From an uncultured Lachnospiraceae bacterium (GTDB taxonomy: Bacteria; Bacillota; Clostridia; Lachnospirales; Lachnospiraceae): a stretch of DNA of 32,184 nt. A program made the position numbers and the translations under genes. The stretch spans positions 1 through 32,184 of the forward strand of contig CALWGP010000015.1 in the NCBI GenBank assembly GCA_944380095.1, read 5' to 3'. Numbering within the stretch: position 1 is the first letter of the stretch; each line of letters starts with the position of its first letter. The notes under the pieces were generated by a model. The model was not told where the DNA came from. It made no database searches and saw nothing but the letters and a program-made list of their open reading frames with translations. Of the stretch, positions 31,109-32,184 are shown in pieces.

Positions 31109-32184
31109 ATGAAATTTCGGGACATGCCCTATGAAAGAGTGGACTATGACAGGGCGGAGGAGGAAATCCTGAGATTGACCAAAAAGGTCAAAGATGCGGA
31201 GAATCCGGAGGAGCTCTGGGCGGTTCATCAGGAGTATTATCGGGTCTACAAAGGCGTGGCGGATGCCATGACCATCGCCCATATCCGTCATGATGCGGAT
31301 GTGACGGACGAATTTTACAACGGGGAACAGGATTACTACGATGAGATCGGGCCGAAGCTGTCCAATCTGCTGACCGGATACCAGAGGGCGATTTTCGAAT
31401 CTCCCTGTCGCCCTTTTCTGGAGGAAAAGATCGGCAAGGTGGCCTTTGTATCCATCGAGAACGCCATGAAGAGCGTGGATGAGAGCATTATCGGGCTGAT
31501 GCAGGAGGAAAACGCCCTGACGACGGAATACAACAAGCTGATCGCTTCCGCACAGATTCCCTTTGACGGACAGGTGCTCAATCTGTCCCTGATGCGCCCT
31601 TACCTGACGGCATCGGACCGGCCGGTGAGAAGGGCGGCGTGGAAGGCTTACAGCGAGTACTTTTTGACCGTGGCGGAAAAGCTGGACGGGATCTACGACA
31701 GGCTGGTGAAGAACAGAACCGCCCAGGCGAAGGCGCTGGGATATGAGAACTATATCCAGCTGGGCTATTATCGGATGAACCGCAACAGCTATGGCAGGAA
31801 GGACGTGGAGAACTTCCGGCGTCAGGTGAAGGAAGTGTTCGTGCCTTTTGCGGAGGAAGTGCATGAAAAGCGCAGAAAGCGCCTGGGGCTTTCGAAGCTG
31901 TCCTACATCGACAATGAGGTCTATTTCCCCGACGGGAATCCGGCTCCTGTGGGCACGCCGGAAGAGATCTTAAAGACCGGTCAGCATATGTACGGCGAAC
32001 TGTCCGAAGAGACGAAGGAATTCTTCGATTTCATGATGGAAAATGAACTGTTCGACGTGTTTGGACGAAAGACGAAAAAGCAGGGCGGTTATATGACCTA
32101 TCTGTATAATTATGGGTCTCCCTTCATCTTCGCCAATTTTAACGGGACTTCCGGGGACGTGGACGTGATCACCCATGAGTGCGG
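31109..32184 (+). CDS. M3-family oligoendopeptidase, partial (cut by window end)
   Basis: The first 358 residues of an M3 zinc metallopeptidase (PepF-like), a cytosolic enzyme that degrades short peptides. The reading frame stays open from an ATG at 31109, with GGAAGGAGAACAGG directly before it, to the end of the window. The product starts MKFRDMPYERVDYDRAEEEI and is highly charged and helical, as in this family. The sequence YNYGSPFIFANFNGTSGD precedes VITHECG; HEC is the beginning of the HExxH-type zinc motif, so the gene is cut inside its active site. About 200 further residues are expected downstream. It follows enolase with its own promoter. Family identity is strong; the exact subtype is not resolved. 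Confidence 0.9.
   Translation, partial: MKFRDMPYERVDYDRAEEEILRLTKKVKDAENPEELWAVHQEYYRVYKGVADAMTIAHIRHDADVTDEFYNGEQDYYDEIGPKLSNLLTGYQRAIFESPCRPFLEEKIGKVAFVSIENAMKSVDESIIGLMQEENALTTEYNKLIASAQIPFDGQVLNLSLMRPYLTASDRPVRRAAWKAYSEYFLTVAEKLDGIYDRLVKNRTAQAKALGYENYIQLGYYRMNRNSYGRKDVENFRRQVKEVFVPFAEEVHEKRRKRLGLSKLSYIDNEVYFPDGNPAPVGTPEEILKTGQHMYGELSEETKEFFDFMMENELFDVFGRKTKKQGGYMTYLYNYGSPFIFANFNGTSGDVDVITHEC

Overview
The window is chromosomal DNA from a spore-forming, high-GC member of the Clostridia, most likely Lachnospiraceae. This rests on the spoIIA operon (spoIIAA-spoIIAB-sigF), spoVAA/AB/AC genes, a T-box-controlled valS, strong AGGAGG ribosome-binding sites and the overall gene content. Species cannot be named from the sequence alone. 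There are no rRNA or tRNA genes, CRISPR arrays, transposases or phage genes. Most of the window is ordinary vertically inherited sequence with tightly packed operons.

Layout. Positions 1-4214 (minus strand) hold a potassium-uptake operon, trkA-trkH, followed by a MATE exporter. A divergent promoter pair separates it from a valine T-box leader and valS (4318-7383, plus), followed by folC, a 51-codon small gene and a zinc-ribbon/TPR membrane protein, ending at a terminator near 10360. Positions 10407-15900 hold the sporulation block: spoIIAA-spoIIAB-sigF, a class B sortase with its own promoter, spoVAA-spoVAB-spoVAC, and then an unrecognised 137-residue protein and a secreted nuclease where spoVAD/spoVAE might have been expected. 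A small prepilin peptidase, a TPR membrane protein and thiamine pyrophosphokinase follow, up to 18427.

Positions 18455-21970 (minus) encode a heterodimeric ABC exporter with one degenerate ATP site. Positions 21971-22503 have no long gene but are dense in structure: a palindrome-rich repeat-like element, two leftward terminators, a third hairpin and a previously easy-to-miss 28-codon gene with a perfect Shine-Dalgarno. Upstream of that gene lie mntP and a CDF exporter whose membrane metal-site residues resemble manganese exporters, suggesting a metal-efflux cluster.

The plus-strand right end holds gpmI, a GntR/YtrA-type repressor with an ABC transporter pair (promoter nested in the gpmI terminator, several operator-like repeats), enolase, and an M3 oligoendopeptidase cut off by the window edge at its zinc motif. 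gpmI and enolase catalyse consecutive glycolytic steps. The most notable candidates for something undescribed are the 28-aa gene beside mntP, the adjacent hairpin element, and the modified spoVA neighbourhood (sortase, 137-aa unknown, nuclease).
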